Source: an uncultured Erysipelotrichaceae bacterium
Lineage (GTDB): Bacteria; Bacillota_I; Bacilli_A; RFN20; CAG-826
Assembly: GCA_902791935.1 (NCBI GenBank)
Contig: CADAXQ010000001.1
Span: 1 to 32,954, forward strand
Length of the DNA: 32,954 bases
Reading direction: 5' to 3'
A model generated the notes under the pieces. The model ran no database searches, had not been told where the DNA came from, and was given only the letters and a program-made list of their open reading frames with translations. Numbering within the stretch: position 1 is the stretch's first letter; each line of letters begins with the position of its first letter. The position numbers and the translations under genes were made by a program. This document shows positions 15,510 through 23,559 of this stretch, piece by piece.

Positions 15510-16940
15510 CTAAAGAAGAGAATGCGTTTTGGACGGCTTTGGTGGCATCATCCTCGACCGTAAAGGGTGCTGGAAGCGCAAGCGTAACGCCGTTTTTAAT
15601 GTTGAAATCGTTTGCAAGGATAAGGCTGTCTCATTTCCGGAGGCATCGGCATAATAAGCGTCGATATTCGCGACGAAAGAGACTGTGCTATCTTGGATTT
15701 GGCAAGTCAAAGAAAGAACATCACGGATTTGAATATCCGTCAAAACGTTGATGGCCGTTATGGATTCGTAAAGGCGGTCGAAATTGAACCCGTAATATTG
15801 GTAAATGCCATTTTCGCCCAAGAAGGCGGTTCCGTCGAGTTCTTTTTGGATGGAGAAGATGCCATTGTCCCAAGCGTAATAATTCGACTTGAAACGTTTT
15901 TCGGCCGTTTGATTAAGACCATTGATGTAGTGGTCGACGGCGTAACCATCCTCGTCTTTCGTCAAGAGGTAAGAATAACGTTCTTGATTGACTAAGTCAT
16001 TCAATGTGTATGCCATCTTGCAATCATCCGGATGGGCTGGATCGTATTCCGAAGCAACGCTGGTGGTACCATAATTCACCCATCCTTTGGTGCTGGCATA
16101 ACGAATGGTAGTATCAAAAGCAACGGTTTTTGAAGACAATGCCGTTAATGTGGCCTCATCCAAACGACCGCTTGGCAATTGATAATTGGCAACAAACGCA
16201 GCCAAATCTTCTTTTTGGCTCGTGCCATAGTCTTTGAACGAACCATAAAGCAACGCTTCTTCGTTCTCTGTATATTCATCAGTTTGGTGATACAAGGTGA
16301 AATAGAGCGTCCCGTCATCGCCAATCACGAAACGGACCGAAGTCATACGGATGTCGCTGTCGCCATATTGATAACCCATCATCGAGCAGAATATGGTCAT
16401 AATCTTCTCATCTTCTGAAGAGACGTATTCGCCGTTTTCCACGAATTGCGAGCTTTTTAAACCATAATCGGCAGTGTTAAAAAGTTTTAAATAATTCATG
16501 TCGTCGCAGGAATTAACGCCGACAAGTTGATTATCGTTGTTGTAATAGGTAGTCGCCTTCCCTAGAACCACATTGCCTTTTCCGTCATATTGGAACGAAT
16601 AGACCAATTTGTCACCTAATGTGGCGTCATAGCTTGGTAACAAAACATAGCCAGACTTGCTCCAGCCGATCGAAACATAATCGGAAGTGTAGATGTCTTC
16701 CATGTCCACCCATTCGTTGTTGGAATCTTGTTCTTGATAATGAACAGTGATCGAAGAAGCGCTGGCAGCTTGCTTTAACGCGTTGATGACTTCTGCGGTG
16801 CTGACAGTCTTTGTGCTGACGGAGGAATTGCTTCCGCTAGAAGAAACATCGGAAGAAGAGGACGAACTGCTGATCACAGTAGGCCCTCCGCATGAAGCAA
16901 GTAAGAATAACGAACTTAAAAGAACGACTGATTTTTTCAT
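15510..16940 (-). CDS. large Ser-rich lipoprotein, N-terminal part, frameshifted
   Basis: The protein starts MKKSVVLLSSLFLLASCGG: a signal peptide with lipobox LASC, then a Ser-rich linker (SSSSSSDVSSSGSNSSVS), so it is exported and lipid-anchored. The rest has no family I recognise. The frame ends with an unnatural Arg/Pro-rich tail (LRLRFQHPLRSRMMPPKP) typical of out-of-frame reading. Adding one base to the CC at 15619-15618 continues smoothly into the frame of 14551-15504, giving about 796 residues in total. It lies 34 bases after the Big_2 lipoprotein gene, and the pair shares one terminator, so they are an operon. Possible role: surface binding or extracellular sensing; not determined. 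Confidence 0.75.
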   Translation of the reverse strand: MKKSVVLLSSLFLLASCGGPTVISSSSSSSDVSSSGSNSSVSTKTVSTAEVINALKQAASASSITVHYQEQDSNNEWVDMEDIYTSDYVSIGWSKSGYVLLPSYDATLGDKLVYSFQYDGKGNVVLGKATTYYNNDNQLVGVNSCDDMNYLKLFNTADYGLKSSQFVENGEYVSSEDEKIMTIFCSMMGYQYGDSDIRMTSVRFVIGDDGTLYFTLYHQTDEYTENEEALLYGSFKDYGTSQKEDLAAFVANYQLPSGRLDEATLTALSSKTVAFDTTIRYASTKGWVNYGTTSVASEYDPAHPDDCKMAYTLNDLVNQERYSYLLTKDEDGYAVDHYINGLNQTAEKRFKSNYYAWDNGIFSIQKELDGTAFLGENGIYQYYGFNFDRLYESITAINVLTDIQIRDVLSLTCQIQDSTVSFVANIDAYYADASGNETALSLQTISTLKTALRLRFQHPLRSRMMPPKPSKTHSLL

Positions 16941-16974
16941 AAGAATTAAAGTTTCCTTTCACTAGGGTTGGGAA

Positions 16975-19287
16975 TTATTCGCTGACGACGGTAAGGGTGG
17001 TGTAGTTGCTGCCATACGAACCTGTTGTGGTCTTGTTTTTGATATTCAACATGACTTTCTTGGCATCGTTCGTGATGGCATTGCGTTTGCTCGAATTATA
17101 GTCACTTCCATCAAAAATCTTGTTTGTCGCAACGTCTGCTATTGGTTTCACATTAGAAAAATTAACCCGTGTTTTACCAGTAGAGGTACCATATGTTCCA
17201 AGCGTATAGGCAAATGAATATTTGTTTCCGTTGCCTAGTGTTACGGTTCCGCTTGCCTCAGCAAATGTGATTGAAACCGAAGTACTTCCGTAAGCGCCGT
17301 TATAGGTCTTCCCAATCATCGCTTGGTGTAAGGCATCGATTGGCTCAACAGTGGCTTTAGGAGTGATCGCGACGGTAATAGAGTCGGTCAAAGTTGGGTC
17401 GGCAACAGAGGTGACGACAACGGTGACGCTTCCTTCTTTTAATGCGGTTAAAGAGAAAGAAGAATTGGCGGCATTGGGGGTCAGGGTTGCAAATTCTTTC
17501 ATGGCGCTATCTTGGAAAGCAGCCTTGAAACTAAGGTCGGTAAATACAGAAGACTGTACTTTGACGGCATAAGAGGCGCTGGATCCGACTTCAATGGAAG
17601 TTGTTTTCTTATCGATCACAATCGAAGAAGCTTCAGGAATCGCAACGGTGATTTCATCGGTAATTGATGGGTCTAAATGGGCAGCAACGCGAACCGTGAC
17701 GGTTCCAGCTTTTAAGGCCTTCAATTGGAAATAGGAATTTTCCTGGTTCAAAGTCAATTCAGCAAGTTCTGCCATGCTGCTATCGGTAAAGGAAGCGGTA
17801 AACGTAGAATCGGATAAGCCGGCAGGAGTGATGGTCACTTTGTAGGTGGAAGTTTGACCAATTTCTAGCGTCTTTAAAGCGTTTGGATTGATTTCGATCC
17901 TTTCGGGTGGTACTTCGCTGACGGTGACGGTCAGTTGTTTCGTTTTTCCATAATATGTCGTCGTGGTAATCGTGGCAGTGCCAGCTTTTAAGGCCGTCAA
18001 ATAAGTGACATCGCCACTCTTTTCGGAAGCCACGATGGAAGGATTCGAAATGCCGCCATCGGGCACAGAAAGAACGTCCGCTAAGTGAAGGGCAGGAGAA
18101 ACATTAGTCATCGCAAGCGGTACTTTATCGCCGACATAGAGCTTTGCTTCTCCCTTTCGCCAGGCGCTAGTATCAATATCGTAAGATTGAATCAAATAAT
18201 CCGAACGATTCAAACGGGTATCATCGCTTTCGACCCGTTCGCCATATTGCAAGGTCGCTTCAAAGATTTCTTGTGAAGCGGGCGTGGCGCCTTCTTGCAA
18301 AGCAAACGTCGTTTTATCAAATCCTTCAAGATAAGAAAGATAACGATATTCGCCTCTTGCTAGTGTGCCATTTTCTTCAACAAAAGTGATGACATTGACT
18401 TGCAAAGCATCCGCATTGGTTTGGCTTGGATAATAGGTCTTAGCAACGTAAGTGGTTTTGCCATTTTCTTCCGTCACTGTGAAAGTCAAGTTTTCTTTGG
18501 CAAGATCGCCAGTGGCAAAAGAAGTAGAGGTCAAGGCGTCTAGCAAGACCCCGCTAACGCCATAAAAAGAACCCCAAGGGCAAAGGTGAATCGCATTGTC
18601 AACGATTTCGGCAGTGGTATCGTTTCCGATGGTTCCCAGTACATTTTCCGCTACGGAAGTCGAAGTTAACGTCAATGCGGTCAAATCATTTCCAACTTTG
18701 GTATATAACGTTGTTGCTCCGGTAGAATCCACAGTTTGTAAGGAATCTTTATAAGCGGTGAAATCACGAGTCTGCGAAAGATTTTTCGCTTGATAAGCAA
18801 TTTTTCCTGAAATTGCGGATGTCTTCTCCTTTTCTCGCAAAGAAGTAAGCTTGGCTTGAAAATCTTTTACCGTCAACGGAGCGGGGACTACCTCTAAGGT
18901 GAGGGAGTCATTCACTGTTGGATCATCGGCGAAAGCAATCGTGATGGTGGCGTTTCCTTTTGCAATGGCGGTTACCAATCCTTTCGCGGAAACGGTTAAA
19001 ACATCTTCGTTTGAGGATGAGAAGACGACTTCTTTTTCGGCAGCCGGTTCAATTTGGTAAGAAAGTTGCAACGTTGCCCCGACGGCTAACGAGGTGACAT
19101 TCTTTTCTAAATGGATCAAATAGGTCGTAGTTGAAGAAGATGAAGTGCTAGAGGTAGAAGAAGGAAGGCTGCTTTCACTAGAAACAACGTCAGAAGAAAA
19201 TGTGCCTTTTGAAGCGGAAGGCAACTGACTTTGGCAAGCAGCTAAAAGAAAAGCGAGCGATAATGGCAATCCGATTTTGTGTCGCAT
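16975..19287 (-). CDS. lipoprotein with Ig-like Big_2-type domains
   Basis: A 770-residue exported protein. The signal peptide ends in lipobox LLAACQ, followed by a Ser/Thr linker to about residue 55. At about 58-131 a Big_2-like domain is visible (TSLAVGATLQLSYQIEP ... LVTAIAKGNATITIAF). Three further related modules follow from about residue 375, with repeated elements LKAGTATITT, LKAGTVTVRVA and LKEGSVTVVVT; the last two are close copies, each with 'SIxxDExTVAI'-like ends. The central 130-370 region and the C-terminal 110 residues have no recognised family. AGGGGG lies 8 bases before the ATG. Such domain strings space a binding module away from the membrane; the ligand is unknown. Confidence 0.85.
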   Translation of the reverse strand: MRHKIGLPLSLAFLLAACQSQLPSASKGTFSSDVVSSESSLPSSTSSTSSSSTTTYLIHLEKNVTSLAVGATLQLSYQIEPAAEKEVVFSSSNEDVLTVSAKGLVTAIAKGNATITIAFADDPTVNDSLTLEVVPAPLTVKDFQAKLTSLREKEKTSAISGKIAYQAKNLSQTRDFTAYKDSLQTVDSTGATTLYTKVGNDLTALTLTSTSVAENVLGTIGNDTTAEIVDNAIHLCPWGSFYGVSGVLLDALTSTSFATGDLAKENLTFTVTEENGKTTYVAKTYYPSQTNADALQVNVITFVEENGTLARGEYRYLSYLEGFDKTTFALQEGATPASQEIFEATLQYGERVESDDTRLNRSDYLIQSYDIDTSAWRKGEAKLYVGDKVPLAMTNVSPALHLADVLSVPDGGISNPSIVASEKSGDVTYLTALKAGTATITTTTYYGKTKQLTVTVSEVPPERIEINPNALKTLEIGQTSTYKVTITPAGLSDSTFTASFTDSSMAELAELTLNQENSYFQLKALKAGTVTVRVAAHLDPSITDEITVAIPEASSIVIDKKTTSIEVGSSASYAVKVQSSVFTDLSFKAAFQDSAMKEFATLTPNAANSSFSLTALKEGSVTVVVTSVADPTLTDSITVAITPKATVEPIDALHQAMIGKTYNGAYGSTSVSITFAEASGTVTLGNGNKYSFAYTLGTYGTSTGKTRVNFSNVKPIADVATNKIFDGSDYNSSKRNAITNDAKKVMLNIKNKTTTGSYGSNYTTLTVVSE

Positions 19288-19313
19288 AATTGGTACCCCC
19301 TAAAAATCGGTTG

Positions 19314-19342
19314 AATTTATTTTTGCACTCGTTCATCTTCAA
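19314..19342 (-). promoter_or_regulatory. possible promoter of the lipoprotein operon
   Basis: TTGAAG (19342-19337) and TAAATT (19319-19314) are separated by 17 bases, just upstream of the AGGGGG ribosome site of the Big_2 lipoprotein. Confidence 0.45.
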
Positions 19343-19378
19343 TGATTTTTTTCACAAATTTTCATTTTTGTTGAATAT

Positions 19379-19447
19379 CAAAAAGTGCGCCTATGGTCGA
19401 AGAAATCAATCAAATAGGCGTAAAAAAGCAAGCAACAAAAATGCTTA
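19379..19447 (-). terminator. tandem terminators after the PhoH gene
   Basis: On the minus strand a first stem AAGCA/TGCTT is followed by GCTTTTTT (19447-19422). A second, ACGCCTAT/ATAGGCGC (19421-19387) with a 19-base loop, is followed by ACTTTTTGA. Either could end the PhoH transcript. Confidence 0.6.
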
Positions 19448-19467
19448 CATTTTTTAAAAATGATGCG

Positions 19468-20241
19468 TTATTTCTTTAAAAGTGTCGCTTTGTATGCGCT
19501 AAAGCGGCAGTCAAAATCAACGACAAAATCCGACCGCATTGGCGTTTTTAGCTCTACAAAGCGAACCAGTCCAGTTGGTTTGAGAATTTCATAAGCCGTC
19601 AAAAAGTCGTTCTTATCTTCGCTTTGCCCAGGGACATCGATTTGATTCGGCGAACCCAAAATCACCATCTTGGTGAAGCGGCCGATGCGCGTCACTAAAG
19701 TCTGCAGTTCATCCAGGGTCAAATTCTGCGCTTCATCGACCAAGATAATGCAATCTTCAAACGAGCGACCACGTAAAAATTCTGGTGCCAAAGGAACGAT
19801 ATCCGATGGCAAATGCGAATAAATCGGATTTTCTTCTTCATCACCATGCGTTAAACGCTTTTTGGCTTTTGGAGCAGAAATGGTCAAACCCGCTTCTCTA
19901 GCGGCATTCATCAAATGGTTGTAATTGTCTAGCAACGGTCCCAAATAAGGGCCGTATTTATCTTCTTCTGTGCCTTTTAAATAGCCAAGGCGATGCCCAA
20001 TTTCCACTGGCTCGCGAACATAATATATGTTTTTGTATTTTTTCTTGGCACCATGAGAACGAACCAAATCCAAAGAGGCTGCTAATGCCGTAAAGGTTTT
20101 GCCTGTCCCAGCAGCGCCACGGCAAAACACCACTGGAGCGCGATTCATGTCTTCGCGAATTGCCCGAATCAATTCTTTCTCTTCTTTGTTGGTTCCAAAA
20201 TCAATGCCAAAAATCTGGTAAGATGGCCTTTCATCGTTCAT
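19468..20241 (-). CDS. PhoH-family ATPase
   Basis: A 257-residue P-loop protein of the PhoH type. Walker A is GAAGTGKT (42-49), Walker B CIILVDE (164-170) followed by AQN, and VILGSPNQID holds the sensor region; YVREPVEIGHRLGYLKG is the characteristic family segment. PhoH proteins are cytoplasmic ATPases linked to RNA metabolism and, in some lineages, phosphate or stress responses; the exact role of this subgroup is not known. It lacks an N-terminal PIN domain, so it is the short form. The ATG is 6 bases after GAGGGG. It is transcribed alone, divergent from ldh, with tandem terminators downstream. Confidence 0.9.
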   Translation of the reverse strand: MNDERPSYQIFGIDFGTNKEEKELIRAIREDMNRAPVVFCRGAAGTGKTFTALAASLDLVRSHGAKKKYKNIYYVREPVEIGHRLGYLKGTEEDKYGPYLGPLLDNYNHLMNAAREAGLTISAPKAKKRLTHGDEEENPIYSHLPSDIVPLAPEFLRGRSFEDCIILVDEAQNLTLDELQTLVTRIGRFTKMVILGSPNQIDVPGQSEDKNDFLTAYEILKPTGLVRFVELKTPMRSDFVVDFDCRFSAYKATLLKK

Positions 20242-20365
20242 CGGAATCCCCTCATCTTCATCATGAATATCGATATTTTATCATGATGAAAGAAAAGAAT
20301 AGGGCATATCGCTTTTCTTTTGGCTTCTCTCTCTCTTATGATTAAAGAGGAAAAGGAGAATTTTT

Positions 20366-21319
20366 ATGATTAACGATAAAAAAGTTGCCATCATCGGCTG
20401 CGGGTTTGTGGGAAGTTCGATCGCCTTCTCATTGATGGAGGGTGGCAAAATCAATGAGCTGGTATTAATCGATGCCAATCAAAACAAAGCGGAAGGGGAG
20501 GCAATGGATATCAGCCACGGCATTCCTTATGCCACCCCGATGGATATTCATGCCGGCACCTACGACGAATTAAAAGATGCGGCCTTGATTATCATCACTG
20601 CAGGCGCTGCCCAAAAGCCCGGGGAGACCCGTTTGGATTTGACGAAAAAGAATGCTGCGATTTTGCATTCTGTGTTAACAGAAATCAAACGGATCCAGCC
20701 GGAAGGATACCTTTTGATTGTCTCTAACCCAGTCGATGTTTTGACGGCCTACGCCGTTCACGAAACGGGGTTGCCACGGAATCGTGTCTTTGGCAGTGGC
20801 ACCGTTTTAGACACCGCCCGCTTCAAATATTTGATCTCACGTCATCTTTCGGTCGATGCAAGAAATGTCCATGGCGTCATCATTGGGGAACATGGCGACA
20901 GCGAGTTGCCCGTTTGGTCTATCACAAACGTTGCCGGTATCCCAATTTCTTCGTTCTGCGAATTACGCGGCTTCCATGATCACCAAAAAGGCATGGACGA
21001 GATCTATCGCGATGTTCGTGATTCTGCCTATCAAATCATCGAGAAGAAGGGGGCGACCTATTATGGGGTCGCCATGGCGGTGCGTCATATCGTCCATTGC
21101 CTCTTAAGCGACGCCAAAACAATGTTGCCAGTCAGTGTCTTACTCGAAGGAGAATACGGGGTCCGTGGCGTGGCTTTATCCGTTCCTACAATCGTTGGGA
21201 AGAACGGAGCGGAGCAAGTGTTGGAGTTGCCTCTTTCCATGGAAGAAAGAGACGCCTTCACGAAATCGGCATTAGAACTCCGCAATGTGCTAAAGGAATT
21301 AGACGTTACTTTCGACTGA
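20366..21319 (+). CDS. ldh: L-lactate dehydrogenase
   Basis: A 317-residue NAD-dependent enzyme that reduces pyruvate to L-lactate to regenerate NAD+ in fermentation. The Rossmann motif is GCGFVG (11-16). Q83 before KPGETR distinguishes lactate from malate dehydrogenases, which have Arg there. Other active-site residues are R89, R152 (LDTARF) and the catalytic H176 in GEHGDSE. Length and order match the LDH family throughout. AAAAGGAGA lies 7 bases before the ATG. The gene is monocistronic, with a strong terminator after the TGA stop; this TGA is evidence that the organism uses the standard bacterial code. Confidence 0.95.
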   Translation: MINDKKVAIIGCGFVGSSIAFSLMEGGKINELVLIDANQNKAEGEAMDISHGIPYATPMDIHAGTYDELKDAALIIITAGAAQKPGETRLDLTKKNAAILHSVLTEIKRIQPEGYLLIVSNPVDVLTAYAVHETGLPRNRVFGSGTVLDTARFKYLISRHLSVDARNVHGVIIGEHGDSELPVWSITNVAGIPISSFCELRGFHDHQKGMDEIYRDVRDSAYQIIEKKGATYYGVAMAVRHIVHCLLSDAKTMLPVSVLLEGEYGVRGVALSVPTIVGKNGAEQVLELPLSMEERDAFTKSALELRNVLKELDVTFD

Positions 21320-21332
21320 TTTAACACTTTCA

Positions 21333-21368
21333 AAAGACGGATTGACTAAAACCAATCCGTCTTTTTCT
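21333..21368 (+). terminator. terminator of ldh
   Basis: AAGACGGATTG and CAATCCGTCTT form an 11-bp perfect stem with an 8-base loop, followed by TTTCTTTT. Confidence 0.93.
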
Positions 21369-21403
21369 TTTGCTAAATTGTTAAACTATCGATAGATGCT
21401 TTA

Positions 21404-21435
21404 TTTTTAAATTAAAGGCAGACCGAAGTCTGCCT
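21404..21435 (-). terminator. terminator of the M13 peptidase gene
   Basis: On the minus strand AGGCAGAC and GTCTGCCT pair perfectly around a stable TTCG tetraloop, followed by TTAATTTAAAAA. It lies about 95 bases after the peptidase stop; the space between holds nothing I recognise. Confidence 0.8.
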
Positions 21436-21527
21436 GATGGAACGAAATCTATCCCAGGAGCAATCGTTAAGGGTGATGGTCGAATTGCCATCAAAACGAC
21501 TTTGATCTCCTCATTCATTTTTGCACT

Positions 21528-23441
21528 TTACCAAATGACGACGCGTTTTTCAGGTGCAAGATACATTTTGTCGCCTTCTTTCACATCAAAGGCTTCATAC
21601 CATTGAGGGAAGTTCCGCGGTTGCATATTCGCCCGTAATTCCGCTGGAGAGTGCACATCGATGGAAAGCAATAACTTAATGAATTCTTCCCGTGATTTGT
21701 TGCGCCAGATTTTACCCCAATTTAAGAAATAGGCTTGGTAGTCTTTTTCAGGCATCTCGTCCATGATTTCGAGCGTGACGGCCATCCCGCCATTATCGGC
21801 GATGTTCTCACTCACGACCAATTCGCCGTTGACTTTGCCACCATGATATTCGATGCCATCGAATTCTTCGATCATCTGTTTCGTCTTAGTTTGGAAGGCT
21901 TGATAGTCTTTCTTCGTCCACCAGTTATGGATAGCCCCTGTTTCATCGCATTGGGCACCATTATTATCGAACGCATGGCTGATTTCATGACCGATGACGG
22001 CACCGATGCCGCCTAAGTTTTCCGAACGCGATTGATGGATGCTATAAAACGGCGCTTGTAAGATGGCGGCTGGGAATGTAATGGAGTTCGAAGACGGATC
22101 ATAGCAGGCGTTTACCATATGACCTGGCATCGGCCAACGGTTGCGGTCAACTGGCGTATAAAGACGCGAGAAGTCATAACGGGTCAAAACTTGGCTTAAT
22201 GCCCCGACGGCATGGTACAAGCTGTCACGCGAAGAAACGTGGAGTAATGCATATTTTTCTTCCACGCGGTCAGGATAACCCATTCGGATGGTCATCTTTT
22301 CTAATTTCACGATGGCCTTTTTCTTCGTCTCTTCCGCTAAGAAAGTATTGGCTTCAATCCGTTTTTCGTAAGTCTTGATGATTTCGTGAACGATTGCCGT
22401 GATGTCTTTCTTTGCTTCTTCACCGAAATAAGTTTGTCCGTAATAAAGGCCGATGGGTTCAGAGAAATACGAACTGGCGAGCCGATAGGCCTGTTTCTCA
22501 ATGTCCGGATTCTTTTGGACGCCGCTTAACGCATTGCGATACATCGAGCCGATATCCCGTAATTCTTCGGAAAGGCAAGACGTGGCATCGACCAAAGTCA
22601 TCACATAAGCCCAATGTTGATATAACGGATAGGTGGTTTCATTGAAAATGGCTTTGAAATTCTCAAAGTAACGTGGCTCTGCCACCATGATGGTCTCGGG
22701 GAGTTTATCTTCATAGATCTTGGTGAGTAACCGTCTGAACTTCACCGGGGCAATGGAGCGACATACCGAAGTGAGGCTCTTGGGGTTAAAACACTTGACG
22801 TATTCACTCCATTCGACCTGAGATTTGACGTACTTGGCCAAGAGTTCATCAAAGGCCAAAGTGTCTTTGAGATATTGTTCTTGTGCTTCGCTCGTCAAAT
22901 CCGTTTTGGCAAGTAGTTGCTTCGCCATCGTCGCGTATAAGCCAAGCAAAGAGTCATGGTCTTGCTTTTGCGCAGGTTGATAATAAGTGGTATCGGGCAA
23001 TAAGATGCTTGCACCTGTTAATATCAAGCAATACTCGGTTGGTTTATGCATGTTTTCCGTGACACCGAGTGAGAAAGGAAGGGGGAAGCCGCCCATCAAG
23101 AGCTTTTCTAGCTGGCGATTAAAGGCTTGGATCTTGCCTAAGGATTGAAGGAAAGCCAAGTCTTTCTTCACTGGCGTTAAGCCTTCTTCGTTCCGCCTTT
23201 TGATGTTACGGGCTTTTCGATAGAGTTTGATGGCTTCTTCCATATAAGTAGAAGGAATTGGCTTGCTTCCAGCATTCATGGCCCGGAAGTCTTTCATCAG
23301 GATTTTTTCGACGCCGGTATCAAGGTCAGAAAAGCCTCCGACCCGTGGTTTGTCGTCAGGAATAACCGCTTTCGCGATCCATTGTCCATTCACATATTGA
23401 TATAAATCGTCTTGGACACGTACCTTTTTGCTTTGCGACAT
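21528..23441 (-). CDS. pepO: M13-family zinc endopeptidase (PepO-like)
   Basis: A 637-residue neprilysin-type metallopeptidase. The zinc motif is HEISH at 485-489 (VIGHEISHAFDNNGAQ), with the third ligand E545 in ENIADNGG and D549 stabilising the site. DDLYQYVNGQWI at the N-terminus is the usual M13_N start. There is no signal peptide or membrane segment, so it resembles the cytoplasmic PepO oligopeptidases of lactic bacteria, which cut peptides taken up from outside. AGAAGG lies 7 bases before the ATG. It is flanked by its own terminator and by that of the ABC operon, so it is monocistronic. Two Arg/Lys-rich stretches are of normal family type. Confidence 0.93.
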   Translation of the reverse strand: MSQSKKVRVQDDLYQYVNGQWIAKAVIPDDKPRVGGFSDLDTGVEKILMKDFRAMNAGSKPIPSTYMEEAIKLYRKARNIKRRNEEGLTPVKKDLAFLQSLGKIQAFNRQLEKLLMGGFPLPFSLGVTENMHKPTEYCLILTGASILLPDTTYYQPAQKQDHDSLLGLYATMAKQLLAKTDLTSEAQEQYLKDTLAFDELLAKYVKSQVEWSEYVKCFNPKSLTSVCRSIAPVKFRRLLTKIYEDKLPETIMVAEPRYFENFKAIFNETTYPLYQHWAYVMTLVDATSCLSEELRDIGSMYRNALSGVQKNPDIEKQAYRLASSYFSEPIGLYYGQTYFGEEAKKDITAIVHEIIKTYEKRIEANTFLAEETKKKAIVKLEKMTIRMGYPDRVEEKYALLHVSSRDSLYHAVGALSQVLTRYDFSRLYTPVDRNRWPMPGHMVNACYDPSSNSITFPAAILQAPFYSIHQSRSENLGGIGAVIGHEISHAFDNNGAQCDETGAIHNWWTKKDYQAFQTKTKQMIEEFDGIEYHGGKVNGELVVSENIADNGGMAVTLEIMDEMPEKDYQAYFLNWGKIWRNKSREEFIKLLLSIDVHSPAELRANMQPRNFPQWYEAFDVKEGDKMYLAPEKRVVIW

Positions 23442-23511
23442 AAAAATACCTTCTTTCGCCTAATAATATACCTGATTAAACAAGAATTTCCTTTCTTTTC
23501 GATCAGCGAAC

Positions 23512-23540
23512 GAAAAAAGCATCCTTTTGAGGGGATGCTT
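23512..23540 (-). terminator. terminator of the ABC importer operon
   Basis: On the minus strand AAGCATCC and GGATGCTT form an 8-bp perfect stem with an 8-base loop, followed by TTTTCG. It ends the binding protein-permease-ATPase operon. Confidence 0.9.
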
Positions 23541-23559
23541 TCTTGGGGGACGAAAGAAA

